From Streptomyces ureilyticus (GTDB taxonomy: Bacteria; Actinomycetota; Actinomycetes; Streptomycetales; Streptomycetaceae), in the NCBI RefSeq assembly GCF_011045025.1, contig NZ_JAAKZX010000071.1:1-42761 (forward strand): a stretch of 42,761 nucleotides of DNA, read 5' to 3'. The translations under genes and the position numbers were made by a program. Positions 16,251 through 24,489 of the stretch are shown here, in pieces. Numbering within the stretch: the first letter of the stretch is position 1; every line of letters starts with the position of its first letter. The notes below the pieces were generated by a model, which was given only the letters and a program-made list of their open reading frames with translations, did no database searches and was not told the DNA's origin.

Positions 16251-17494
16251 GGCCGCTCCAGGACGAGTGCGGTGTTGGCGCCCCCGAAGGCGGCGTTGAT
16301 GGTGAGGGCCCGGCGCGGGTCGGCCTGGCGTGGCTGGTTCGGCACGTAGTCCAGGTCGCACTCCGGGTCCGGCCGGCCGTATCCGGCGGTCGGCGGCAGT
16401 ACGCCGTCCATCAGGGCCAGCATCGTGATCACGAACTCCACGACGCCCGCCGCCTCCAGGAGATGGCCGGTGGTGCTCTTGGTGGAGCTGACCGGTATCG
16501 ACTCGGCGCGCTCCGGGAAGGCGGCCCGCAGTCCTCGGGTCTCGGCACCGTCGTTGTACTTGGTGCCGGTGCCATGGGCGTTGACATAGTCGAGGGACGC
16601 GCCGTCCGGGTCCCCGGCGAGCCGCAGCGCCTGCCGCGCCGCACGGGCCAGACCGACTCCCTCCGGGTGCGGCTGGGCGATGTGGTGGGCGTCGGTGGCC
16701 GCACCCCAGCCCGCGATGGTCGTCAGCGGCCGGGCACCGCGACGCCGGGCGTGCTCGGCGGACTCCAGCGCGACGGCCGCCACGCCGTCGCCAAGGAGCA
16801 GCCCACTGCGGTCGGCACTGAACGGACGCACCATGCCGTCGCGGGACAGCGCCCGGCCGGAGTCGAACTTGCCGAAGGTCTCCTCCTCCACCAGGTATCC
16901 GCCCGCGCAGACCGCCGTGTCGATCCGTCCGGAGGAGATCAGCCGGCACGCGTGGATGATGGCGGCGGCGGAGGCGACACAGGCATTGGTGAAGGTGAGC
17001 CGAGGCCCGGTGAGCCCGAGGCCTCCGGCCAGCAACTCGGCGAGGTGGGCGGGGACGGCGTCCGCGTTACGGCCCGTTGTGCCGTCAGATCCGTACGATC
17101 CGCCCGCACCGCCCGGGCCGTCTGGGTCGCCCGAGCTGTCCGGCAAGGGCGTTGGGGACGGGGAGTCGGCCGCGGCTCGCCAGTACCGCGTGACGCTGGT
17201 GTGGTCCCCGGCGATGCCGAGCAGGACCGCCGCCTCCGTGCCCGGGCGCAGGCCGGCCATGTCGAGGGCTTCCGCGCCGCACTGGGCGAGCGCGTGCCGC
17301 AGCGCCCAGTCCTCGACCGCGTCGGGTCCGTCCGGGGCGGCGGCCGCCATCGGCGTACGGTACGGGCCGGTGTCGAACCGTGTGGTGGGCTGGAACGAGG
17401 GGACTCCCGCGAAGACCCCGCGCCGGAGGGCCTCAGTACCCGTACCGAACGCGGTGCGTACGCCGAATCCGGTCACCGTCACCTCACCGCTCAT
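16247..17494 (-). CDS. Beta-ketoacyl synthase (discrete type II KS, FabF-like)
   Basis: A 415-residue condensing enzyme with a complete catalytic set. C172 lies in LTFTNACVASAAAI, H307 in YVNAHGTGTKYND, and K339/H344 in SSTKSTTGHLLEAAG. The gatekeeper-type segment is PFSADRSGLLLGDGVAAV and the ending is AFGGANTALVLE. A Ser/Gly/Pro-rich stretch at about 110-143 is an unusual insertion before the active Cys. The gene overlaps the upstream ACP gene by 11 bp and the KS-like gene by 4 bp. It should condense a carrier-bound starter, probably aminohydroxybenzoyl, with malonyl-ACP. No acyltransferase gene is nearby, so FabD would have to supply malonyl. Confidence 0.9.
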   Translation of the reverse strand: MSGEVTVTGFGVRTAFGTGTEALRRGVFAGVPSFQPTTRFDTGPYRTPMAAAAPDGPDAVEDWALRHALAQCGAEALDMAGLRPGTEAAVLLGIAGDHTSVTRYWRAAADSPSPTPLPDSSGDPDGPGGAGGSYGSDGTTGRNADAVPAHLAELLAGGLGLTGPRLTFTNACVASAAAIIHACRLISSGRIDTAVCAGGYLVEEETFGKFDSGRALSRDGMVRPFSADRSGLLLGDGVAAVALESAEHARRRGARPLTTIAGWGAATDAHHIAQPHPEGVGLARAARQALRLAGDPDGASLDYVNAHGTGTKYNDGAETRGLRAAFPERAESIPVSSTKSTTGHLLEAAGVVEFVITMLALMDGVLPPTAGYGRPDPECDLDYVPNQPRQADPRRALTINAAFGGANTALVLERP

Positions 17495-17795
17495 CGCGAC
17501 CGCCTTCCTCCGCCCCGTCCATCTGCGCGGCGCGCAGAAACGCGGTGAGCCGCCGGAGCGAGGTCAGCCCGGCGATGTCCTCGTCGGTGGGCTCCACGAC
17601 CAGGCCATAGCGCTCCTCCACCACATGCAGCAGCCACACCAACCCAAGGGAGTCCAGGACCAGTTCGGCGTCCTCGCCGAGGTCGTCGGGCAACCCGGGG
17701 AAGATCTTGCGGTCCGACAGCAGCTCCCGGACGGTGTCGGTGGTGATGGCGGCCAGCGAGGAGTCCGCGTCGTTCGCCGTGGCTCCCGCGCTCAT
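17484..17795 (-). CDS. Acyl carrier protein (second)
   Basis: A 103-residue carrier protein. The phosphopantetheine site is ELVLDSLGLVWLLHVVEERY with S49 as attachment residue; Leu replaces the usual Gly two residues before Asp. Helix IV contains LTSLRRLTAFLRAAQ. It overlaps the other ACP gene by 4 bp (ATGA) and the KS gene by 11 bp. Having two different ACPs next to two ligases suggests one for the starter and one for the extender. Confidence 0.88.
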   Translation of the reverse strand: MSAGATANDADSSLAAITTDTVRELLSDRKIFPGLPDDLGEDAELVLDSLGLVWLLHVVEERYGLVVEPTDEDIAGLTSLRRLTAFLRAAQMDGAEEGGRDER

Positions 17796-18067
17796 GCCTT
17801 CGCACCGCGCCGGACGACCTCGGCGACGAGTCCGCCGAGGGTCAGGGAGGCCAGGGATTCGATATCGGTGTCCGGGATCTCCACACCGAACCGCGACTCA
17901 AGCCGCAGCGTGAGCTCGATGAGGCTCAGCGAGTCCACATCCAGCCCGCCGACGGTCACCGGGCTCTCGTCCGTGATGCCGTCGCGGCTGGTCAGGATGT
18001 TCATCTCGTCGATGACGGAGGTCAGGACGAACTCACGGATCTCGTCTTCCAAGGTTGAGGTACTCAT
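17792..18067 (-). CDS. Acyl carrier protein (first)
   Basis: A 91-residue ACP with 4'-phosphopantetheine site GGLDVDSLSLIELTLRLESR (S46) and the acidic recognition helix usual for type II systems. The ATG at 18067 was chosen because GGAG lies nine bases upstream; an in-frame ATG at 18082 has no such site. The gene follows a 146-bp gap holding two hairpins after the ligase gene at 18214, so it may have its own promoter or be a segment of differential expression. It overlaps the second ACP gene. Confidence 0.9.
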   Translation of the reverse strand: MSTSTLEDEIREFVLTSVIDEMNILTSRDGITDESPVTVGGLDVDSLSLIELTLRLESRFGVEIPDTDIESLASLTLGGLVAEVVRRGAKA

Positions 18068-18152
18068 GATCAGAATCTCCATTGAACGGTTCAGGTAAGT
18101 GAGTTGAGCGCCCAGAAGGGTGCGCGCCCTTCATGCGGGCGCCAGGGGGCGT

Positions 18153-18184
18153 GCCCCGTCAGGGGCGCGGGGCTGTGACCCCGC
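18153..18184. other. Two adjacent short hairpins in the gap between ligase and ACP genes
   Basis: GCCCC-GTCA-GGGGC (18153-18166) and GCGGGG-CTGTGA-CCCCGC (18167-18184) are perfect stems in the only sizeable gap of the cluster. They have no T tract on the minus strand. They could attenuate or process the transcript. Similar GC-rich intergenic stems are common in Streptomyces. Confidence 0.45.
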
Positions 18185-18213
18185 AGACAACAAACAACCG
18201 GCAACACCCCAAC

Positions 18214-19623
18214 TCACCCAGCGGAGCGAAGCGCGGCCGCGTTGCGCACCAGCTTCCCGTTGGACGTACGAGGCAGCGCCTCCAAGACCCGTATCACCCG
18301 CGGCAGCTTGTAGTCGGCCAGCCGCTCCCGACACCAGCGCAGCAGCTCTTCACCGGAAGGGGGCTCATGACCGGCGGCCACAGCAACGAACGCCTCGGTC
18401 ATGCCCTCGTGGACCAGGACCGCCTGCTCAACCTCCGGATGGTCACCCAGCACGTTCTCGACCTCGGTGAGGTCCACCTTGAGCCCGCCGATCACGACGA
18501 GGGAGTCGGCGCGCCCGTGCACCCGGACCTCTCCGGTGCCGTCCACCGTGGCCCGGTCCCGCGTGTGCAGCCACCCGTCCTCATACTGGCTGCCGCCCGA
18601 GTCGAAGAGGTACGGCGACTCCTCAAGGGCGACATCCAGCTCGCCGTTGTGCTCCCGCACCACCACCCCCGGCGCGGCCCGCCCGACCGAAGGCCGCAAC
18701 GCACCGCCGGCGTCCATGGCGACCACTCCGGTCTCCGTGGTCCCGTAAGACTCGCCGACGGGCACGCCGTACCGTTCGGCGAACCGTGCCGCGACCGCCG
18801 GAGGCATCAGCTCGCCGCCCGACACCGCGACCCGTAGGTCGGGCAGTTCGGGAGGATCGATGGCGGCGGCGAGCAGTTCGTAGTGCATCGGCACCCCGAA
18901 CAGGGCGGAGATCCGCTGGTCCACCGCGGTGCGCAGGATGTCGCGCGCCGAGACCCGGGGCGCGAAGACCACGGAGACACCGGCAGCCAGCGAGTGCAGC
19001 AGACCGGCGATCAGACCGAAGCTGTGCGCGGTCGAACTGAGCAGCAGCAGCCGGTCACCCTCCCCCGGCATCCCGGGGATCGCGGCGAACCGTTCCACCT
19101 CGGCGGCGAGCGAACGCGCGGTCCTGCCGATCACCTTCGGCCGCCCGGTGGAGCCCGAGCTGAACTGAACCAGCCGGTGTCCGGTGGTGGCCGCCCGGCC
19201 GGTGCCGTGGCACTCGGTGACGACCTCGTAGTCGGGCCGGAAACCGAACGTCGCCCGGACGTTGACCCCGGCGCTGACCATGAACTGCGGCCGGCAGGTC
19301 GCGCAGAGCGCCTCCACCTCGGCCGGTTTCAGCCGGAAGTCGAAGAGCAGCACCTGGGCGCCCAGCCGCCACAGCGCGAGCAGCACCTCGGCCTGGGTGA
19401 AGCTGGGCGGTGTCCGCAGGCCCACGGTGCTGCCCGGGCCGATGCCGTATCCGGCGAACACCGCGGCCTGCTTGCCGACCCGTTCCCGCAACTCGGCCCG
19501 GGTGACGGTTTCCTGCTGGTGCGTCAGATACGGCAGGCCGTCGTCCCGCGCGTCGAACAGCCGCTGGATGAAAGGGCCCATCTCGTCGTCCACGTCATCC
19601 ACGGGGTCCACGAGCTCGCCCAT
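18214..19623 (-). CDS. AMP-dependent ligase, probable 3-amino-4-hydroxybenzoate activating enzyme
   Basis: A 469-residue ANL enzyme with HRLVQFSSGSTGRPKVIGRT (P-loop), VGESYGTTETGVVAMD (A5), YEDGWLHTRDR (A7), GRADSLVVIGGLKVDLTEVE (A8) and catalytic Lys in RTSNGKLVRNA. It is compact for the family. Its ATG overlaps the DHQ-synthase-II-like stop by one base (TGATG). Being coupled to the two aminohydroxybenzoate genes, it most likely adenylates that acid and loads it on CoA or an ACP. Substrate assignment is inference from order. Confidence 0.85.
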   Translation of the reverse strand: MGELVDPVDDVDDEMGPFIQRLFDARDDGLPYLTHQQETVTRAELRERVGKQAAVFAGYGIGPGSTVGLRTPPSFTQAEVLLALWRLGAQVLLFDFRLKPAEVEALCATCRPQFMVSAGVNVRATFGFRPDYEVVTECHGTGRAATTGHRLVQFSSGSTGRPKVIGRTARSLAAEVERFAAIPGMPGEGDRLLLLSSTAHSFGLIAGLLHSLAAGVSVVFAPRVSARDILRTAVDQRISALFGVPMHYELLAAAIDPPELPDLRVAVSGGELMPPAVAARFAERYGVPVGESYGTTETGVVAMDAGGALRPSVGRAAPGVVVREHNGELDVALEESPYLFDSGGSQYEDGWLHTRDRATVDGTGEVRVHGRADSLVVIGGLKVDLTEVENVLGDHPEVEQAVLVHEGMTEAFVAVAAGHEPPSGEELLRWCRERLADYKLPRVIRVLEALPRTSNGKLVRNAAALRSAG

Positions 19624-20855
19624 CAGACCTCCTTGCAGAACTCGCCGATGGGCAGGCCCACATGGCGCTGGTCCCGGGCCAGATAGCCGAGCAGTTCGTC
19701 ACCGGTCTGCAGCTCGGTGACGTTGAGGACCTTCCCGCCCGGGCCGAGCACCCGTACGTGCCAGTCGTCCTGCACCGTCAGACTGACCAGCTGTCCGTTC
19801 TCGGCATGGGTGCGGATCTCAAGCAGCGGCCGGGATTCGAGCTTGGCCCGGCCGACCACGACCCGCCGCGTCCGACCGTCGGCGCCGACCGCCAGCAGGG
19901 CCATCCCGGAGCCGACCTCGCTCAGGTAGCTGGTGCGGTTGTCGGGCCCCAGCGTGTACGAGTGCAGGGCACCGGCGTTGACCCGGAACGGCCTGGTCGG
20001 CATGTACGGCAGCGGATGGGTCTCGCTGCAGCAGAGCACGAACCCGGAGGAGTACGAGCCGACGAGGATGCCCTCGTCCTCATCGAAATGTGAGCAGGTG
20101 TCCACGCAGACCCGGTCACCGAGCCCGACGTGCCGGATGCTCTCCACGGTGAGCGTGGACAGCTCCAGCTGGGGTGTGGTGGCCTCCAGCAGCCGTGCCA
20201 GCGCGAACACCTCGTCGGCGCTGCGTGGCGAGAAGAGGACGCCGTCCGAGCCGCGCTCAAGGACGTCGAAGACGATCCCGGCTTCCTCCAGGTCGTCGAC
20301 GACGGTCACCAGCTTGCCCTCGGCGGGCTCGGCCGCGGCGAGCACGATCTCCAGCGGGATCTTGGTCGGGTCGGCGAAGTGGATGACGGTGTACGGCAGC
20401 GCCATGGCGCCCGCGCAGGACAGCTGCAGGGTGCGGTCGTCCCGTACGTCGACGAAGCCGGCGACGGTCGCACCCTCGGCGGCACTGGCACGGTGCTCCG
20501 CGGCGACCGCGTCCAGCTCGCCCTGAGTGCTGAACTGCCGCAGCAGGACGTCGATTCCGGCTCCGGCCGGGGAGGTGGCGTCGGCGGCCGAGGACTTCGC
20601 CTCTTTGGCGCCCTCGGCGCCCTTCGTGCCCCCGGTGCCCTGCACCTCCTTGCCGTTCTTGTCGCCCGGCTTCTTCGCGGCCGCAGTGGCCGGCCCCGCG
20701 GAGACCAGCACCCGGGTGATGGTCGGTGGCAGCGTCCCAAGCAGCTCGGCATCGGTGGCCAGCACTCCGGCCATCCGGGTGTGGACGGCCGCGTCCACCA
20801 CCGCCTGGAGCTGCGGCCGTGGAACTTCACGGAGATCGATCCACGCGAACCTCAT
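19623..20855 (-). CDS. griH: 3-dehydroquinate synthase II family; GriH-like 3-amino-4-hydroxybenzoate synthase
   Basis: A 410-residue member of the archaeal-type DHQ synthase II family. The diagnostic block is GLGDRVCVDTCSHFDEDEGI, followed by VGSYSSGFVLCCSETHPLPY and PTRPFRVNAGALHSYTLGPD. In Streptomyces griseus GriH cyclises the GriI product to 3-amino-4-hydroxybenzoate. The pairing with a GriI-like aldolase directly upstream (ATGA overlap) supports this rather than aromatic amino acid synthesis. A Lys/Gly/Ala-rich insertion of about 35 residues (near 60-95, KKPGDKNGKE) is absent from typical members. The gene symbol is given by homology. Confidence 0.88.
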   Translation of the reverse strand: MRFAWIDLREVPRPQLQAVVDAAVHTRMAGVLATDAELLGTLPPTITRVLVSAGPATAAAKKPGDKNGKEVQGTGGTKGAEGAKEAKSSAADATSPAGAGIDVLLRQFSTQGELDAVAAEHRASAAEGATVAGFVDVRDDRTLQLSCAGAMALPYTVIHFADPTKIPLEIVLAAAEPAEGKLVTVVDDLEEAGIVFDVLERGSDGVLFSPRSADEVFALARLLEATTPQLELSTLTVESIRHVGLGDRVCVDTCSHFDEDEGILVGSYSSGFVLCCSETHPLPYMPTRPFRVNAGALHSYTLGPDNRTSYLSEVGSGMALLAVGADGRTRRVVVGRAKLESRPLLEIRTHAENGQLVSLTVQDDWHVRVLGPGGKVLNVTELQTGDELLGYLARDQRHVGLPIGEFCKEV

Positions 20856-21724
20856 GCGACACCTGCCACGATCGTCGTCGAGTAGTGAGTCATGCCCATG
20901 CCCCCGTTTGTCGTTCCGTCTGGACGCGTCGCCTGCCCGTTGTCACCCGGCGTGCTGCCCGCACCGCCACGGCCGTGCACGACCGCGGCGAGCCCGGCCA
21001 CCAGAGAAGCGGGTGAGGGGGCCGAAAAGATCCGCCGGCCGACGGCCAGCCCCTGACAGCCGGAGGCCATCACCGCCGTGCCGTACTCGATGAGGTCGGA
21101 GCCGTCCGGCGGCCCTCCCGCCGCCAGGACGGGGATGGGGCTGTGGGCCACCACCTCGGCCATCCGGTCGAGCGGCAGGGCGACCGAGGTCTTCACCATG
21201 TCGGCACCCAAGTCCGCGGCGACATTGACCAGATGGGCGAGAAGGGCGGGATCACGCGGGTTCTCGATCCGGGGACCCCGGGGGTAGATCATCGCGATCA
21301 GCGGCATGCCCCAGTCATCGCAGGAGCGGGCCACCGCCCCCAGGTCCGCGAGCTGCTGACCTTCGGTATCCGAGCCGATGTTCACATGGACGCTGACCGC
21401 GTCCGCGCCGAGCCGCAGCGCCTCCTCGACGTCGCCGACCAGCACCTTGGCATCGACATCGGCGGCGCAGGCGGTACTGGCGCTCAGGTGCACCACGAGC
21501 GCGCAGCTCTTGAGGATCTCCGGTGCGAGGGCCCGGACCCGCCCCTTGTGGACGATGATCCCGTCGGCCCCGCCGTCGACCAGCGCCCGCAACAGATCGT
21601 CCCATTGGCCGGCGGGGACGAGCGGGCCGTCCGAAACGCTGTGGTCGAGCGGGACGAACAGATACCGGTTATCACCGGCCAACGACAGTCTGCGTAGACG
21701 CAATGGCTTGCCAGCTTTCAGCAT
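20852..21724 (-). CDS. griI: GriI-like aldolase: 2-amino-4,5-dihydroxy-6-oxo-7-phosphooxyheptanoate synthase
   Basis: A 290-residue class I aldolase of the DhnA/LsrF (ADH synthase) family. It contains RYLFVPLDHSVSDGP, DGIIVHKGRVRAL, DAVSVHVNIGSDTEGQQLAD, PLIAMIYPRGPRIENPRD and ADMVKTSVALPLD, whose Lys is the Schiff-base residue. GriI joins L-aspartate semialdehyde and dihydroxyacetone phosphate. The ATG at 21724 was chosen because family homology starts there; an in-frame ATG 33 bp upstream lacks a ribosome site. The last 40 residues (GDNGQATRPDGTTNGGMGMT) are an unusual flexible tail. It is first in the cluster and overlaps the GriH-like gene. Confidence 0.88.
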   Translation of the reverse strand: MLKAGKPLRLRRLSLAGDNRYLFVPLDHSVSDGPLVPAGQWDDLLRALVDGGADGIIVHKGRVRALAPEILKSCALVVHLSASTACAADVDAKVLVGDVEEALRLGADAVSVHVNIGSDTEGQQLADLGAVARSCDDWGMPLIAMIYPRGPRIENPRDPALLAHLVNVAADLGADMVKTSVALPLDRMAEVVAHSPIPVLAAGGPPDGSDLIEYGTAVMASGCQGLAVGRRIFSAPSPASLVAGLAAVVHGRGGAGSTPGDNGQATRPDGTTNGGMGMTHYSTTIVAGVA

Positions 21725-21926
21725 GGATAATGCACCTTCCCAGCCCAAAGGCTGCATGGAAAAGGTCCGGCAGCGGTTTCGATTGAACACTTCGGAATGG
21801 CGGACAGCATCATCCCGTTTGGGTCCCCGGTGTCCGAAAAATGATGGTCGTAGAACTTTCAAGTTTGGTCCCGCGTAAGCATTCACGGGTGATCGCCGGT
21901 TGGCAAGGTGTGACCACTGACAAATT

Positions 21927-21985
21927 TCTATACCGTTGACCGCATGAATATTGACAGAGAATTGACAGGAATGAGGGGGTTGACG
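21927..21985 (-). promoter_or_regulatory. Putative promoter of the biosynthetic cluster with SARP-like direct repeats
   Basis: On the minus strand the heptamer TGTCAAT occurs twice (21961-21967 and 21950-21956) with spacer TCTC, an exact 11-bp period. TATAGA follows 17 bp later (21927-21932), so the second heptamer occupies the -35 position. Related GTCAAC heptamers are at 21979-21985 and 21935-21941. Heptamers on one DNA face overlapping -35 are the hallmark of SARP activator sites. Transcripts from here would have a leader of about 200 nt to the GriI-like gene. Apart from this and the inverted repeat at 22044, I see nothing else in 21725-22333. Confidence 0.45.
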
Positions 21986-22043
21986 ACGCCGAGGTGTGGT
22001 GTTTGTGGCGGTTTGTGCGGTAAAGGGACAGAAGGTGGGCGCG

Positions 22044-22060
22044 GTGTGCTGTATGCACAC
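22044..22060. promoter_or_regulatory. Inverted repeat GTGTGC-N5-GCACAC upstream of the MFS gene
   Basis: A perfect 6-bp dyad with a 5-bp centre lies in the divergent region between the biosynthetic cluster and the transporter gene. Its size fits a dimeric repressor operator (for example TetR, GntR or MarR type). No such regulator gene is adjacent. Confidence 0.35.
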
Positions 22061-22333
22061 TGACGCGGCCTGCCCCTGCTCCCGCCGTGTCGAGGCCTTA
22101 TCCGTCGATGCCACGTGTCAATGGCTGCTTTTCTTTCGTGGATGTCGCGCGGATCCGGCGTGGATCACGGCGGCCTTGTTCGGTAAATCGGACGAGGCGG
22201 CATCTTGTTGGAATTGAATTCCCGGGATTAGGGTGACAGGCGCACTCCGGTTCGTGTTGCATGCGAGGCCGTCCCCCCCCACCTGGAACCCGGACCGTTC
22301 GCTCGCTCCGGGCGTACCGGAAGTGAACTCCCC

Positions 22334-23686
22334 ATGCCCGATTCAACGTCGAAGACCGTTCCCGAGACCGCCGGCTCCAGACCGGCCGGGGCACCACCGG
22401 CGGCAGCGAAGGGCGAGGCTCCACGGGTCGCCGTCGCGAGCCTGATCGGCACGACGATCGAGTACTACGACTTCGCCGTGTACGGCACCGCCGCCGCGCT
22501 CGTCCTCGGCCCCGCCTTCTTCCCCTCCGGCAATGCCACCGCTTCTTCCCTGGCCGCGTTCCTCACCTTCGCCGCGGCCTTCCTCTCCCGCCCCCTCGGC
22601 GTCGTACTGTTCGGGACGATCGGTGACCGACTGGGCCGCCGACAGGCCCTGGTCATCTCGCTGCTGCTGATGGGTGTGGCGACGGTCGGCGTCGGACTGC
22701 TGCCGACGTACGAGAGCGCCGGACTCCTCGCTCCCGTACTGCTGGTGACGCTCCGTCTGCTGCAGGGCGTGAGCATGGGCGGTGAGTGGGGCGGGGCGGT
22801 ACTGCTCGCCGCGGAGCACGCGCCACCCGGACGCCGAGCGCTGTACGCGGCCATCCCGAACGTCGGCCCCTCGCTCGGCTTCCTCCTCTCCACCGCCGTC
22901 ATCCTGCCCACCCTCAACATCGCGGGCCAGGACGGCTTCGCGGACGGCGCCTGGCGGATCCCGTTCCTGCTCAGCTTCGTGCTCTTCGTGATCGGCCTGT
23001 GGGTGCGGTCGAGGGTCTCCGAGTCACCTGTCTTCAGCTCGGCGGCCGGCCCTACGGCACCCGCACCTGCGTCCCGTTTCCCGCTCGGTACGCTTCTCAA
23101 GCAGCACCCCGGCCGGCTGCTGCTCGGCACGGGCGCGGCGATCGGCGGCTCGGCCGTCTACTACCTGACGATCGTCTACAGCCTGTCGTACGCGCCTCAG
23201 GCACTCGGCATCTCCCGGAACACCATGCTGACCGCAGCGAGCATCGGCGCGGCGGCCGGAATCGCCCTCACCCTCCCGGCCGCCAGACTGGCCGACCGGA
23301 TAGGCCGCCGCCCCGTGATGCTCACCGGAGCCATCGGCAGCGTGCTGTGGGCCGTACCGATGTACGCCTCGCTGAGCTCACGAAACGCCCTGCTGATCAC
23401 CGGCGCCTACGCCCTCGGCCTCATGCTGCTGGCGCTGATGTTCTCCCCCATGGCGGCCTTCCTCGCCGAACTCTTCCCCGCCCGCCTGCGCTACACCGGA
23501 GCCTCCGCCACCTTCATCCTCGCCAACACCCTGGGCGGCGGCTTCGCCCCAAGCATCGCCACCTGGCTGAACAGCCAGTGGGACTCCCCGCTCGTACTGG
23601 GCTTCTACACAGGCGGGCTATGCCTGCTGAGCCTCGCGTGTCTGCTCGCCCTGCCGGAGACTCGGGACGACGCCTTCGATTCCTGA
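22334..23686 (+). CDS. MFS transporter, metabolite:H+ symporter (MHS/ShiA-ProP-like) family
   Basis: A 450-residue 12-helix transporter. A Pro/Ala-rich 30-residue N-terminus precedes SLIGTTIEYYDFAVYGTAAA, the signature of the MHS family (shikimate, proline, citrate and aromatic-acid transporters). FGTIGDRLGRRQAL is the cytoplasmic loop 2-3 motif and is repeated in the second half as AARLADRIGRRPVM; SMGGEWGGAVLLAAEHAP is also family-typical. GGAAG lies upstream of the ATG. It is divergent from the aminohydroxybenzoate cluster across about 600 bp. It could export the product or import an aromatic precursor; it may equally be unrelated. Confidence 0.88.
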   Translation: MPDSTSKTVPETAGSRPAGAPPAAAKGEAPRVAVASLIGTTIEYYDFAVYGTAAALVLGPAFFPSGNATASSLAAFLTFAAAFLSRPLGVVLFGTIGDRLGRRQALVISLLLMGVATVGVGLLPTYESAGLLAPVLLVTLRLLQGVSMGGEWGGAVLLAAEHAPPGRRALYAAIPNVGPSLGFLLSTAVILPTLNIAGQDGFADGAWRIPFLLSFVLFVIGLWVRSRVSESPVFSSAAGPTAPAPASRFPLGTLLKQHPGRLLLGTGAAIGGSAVYYLTIVYSLSYAPQALGISRNTMLTAASIGAAAGIALTLPAARLADRIGRRPVMLTGAIGSVLWAVPMYASLSSRNALLITGAYALGLMLLALMFSPMAAFLAELFPARLRYTGASATFILANTLGGGFAPSIATWLNSQWDSPLVLGFYTGGLCLLSLACLLALPETRDDAFDS

Positions 23687-23751
23687 GGGTTCATAGCCCT
23701 GCCGGCCCGCCACTCCCGGTACGAGGTTCGAGCGCTATGCGGGTGCCGTAG

Positions 23752-24441
23752 TCACCTGTCAAGATCGGCTACCACAGCGTAGTGATCTGATGGGGCCAGG
23801 TCGCCGGTGCCGGCCAGCGCCGAGGCCCGGAAGGCGAGGGGACGGCCGGGGGTTCCGAAGCGGGCGAGGATGTGATCGATCCGTCCATCGGCCAGCCACT
23901 CGTCGGGGCCGACGAACCGGTTGTCCGTTGTGAAGGTGTAACCGGGCTCGCCGGGATGTGTGGTGGCCCAGGCATCGACGAGAGCCTGGGCCAGGGGCTG
24001 GAACTCCGGTGTGCCGGGCCGCGAGTTGAGGTCGGCGGCAAGGATGACCGGCAGCGGTCCGTCGAGAGCCGGATCGGTGAGGAGTGCGGCCAGGGCGCGG
24101 TTCTGGGCGAGCCGGGCACCAGCACGTTCGGCCTCCCAGTCGGGGCAGGCGGTCACGACGTGCAACGGGCCGGCCGGGTGGTCGAAGGTGGCCACGAGTG
24201 CGACCGAGGGTTCACCGAGTTCCGGTGTGCTGCCATCGGGCCCGTCGGGCAGGAGGTGCAGCCGGTGCCTGAGGACTGGCCACCGCCCGAGCACCGCCAG
24301 GCCAAGGAGGACATGCTCGGAGTCATCTGATGGTGGCCGTGGCATCCGGCTCCGACCGAAGACCGCGTGGAGACCAAGTGACGCCGCCAACTCGTCGGCC
24401 TGGCATCCATCATGCGCACTCCACGTCTCCTGCAGGCACAC
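23752..24441 (-). pseudogene. 5'-truncated endonuclease/exonuclease/phosphatase (EEP) family gene
   Basis: The frame reads GADVVCLQETWSAHDGCQAD, ILAADLNSRPGTPEFQPL, GRIDHILAR and LAPSDHYAVVADL, giving the Glu, Asp/Asn and final Asp-His of the EEP fold. The normal N-terminus (TWNL-type strand with the first catalytic Asn, about 35 residues) is missing. The in-frame sequence just upstream is closed by a TGA at 24490-24492, which is also the stop of the kinase gene in its own frame. A GTG at 24441 is the only plausible start and would begin inside the LQE strand. It is probably a remnant cut by a rearrangement, inactive as a nuclease or phosphatase. Confidence 0.6.
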
Positions 24442-24489
24442 GACGTCGGCACCCGGACCGCTCGGCCCCGTACGCGGAAGCCATGGAGT

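Noticed and set aside
13662..16349. Long plus-strand open frame (895 codons)
   Set aside because: Antisense shadow of the ligase, KS-like and KS genes, caused by GC bias at third codon positions; includes the FPLFPLFPL translation of the 9-bp repeat.
19623..21724. Use of the GriI/GriH-like pair for ordinary aromatic amino acid synthesis
   Set aside because: Streptomycetes normally make dehydroquinate by the DAHP/AroB route, and the pair is translationally coupled to ligase and carrier-protein genes of secondary metabolism.
22101..22121. Minus-strand TTGACA with TAAGGC as a second cluster promoter
   Set aside because: The spacer is only 15 bp and the leader would be about 370 nt; the TATAGA site at 21927 is better placed.
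21996..22217. Small Cys-containing plus-strand open frame (73 codons), considered as a WhiB-like protein
   Set aside because: The Cys spacing does not match WhiB (C...CxxC...C), no ribosome site is seen, and it lies in the divergent promoter region.
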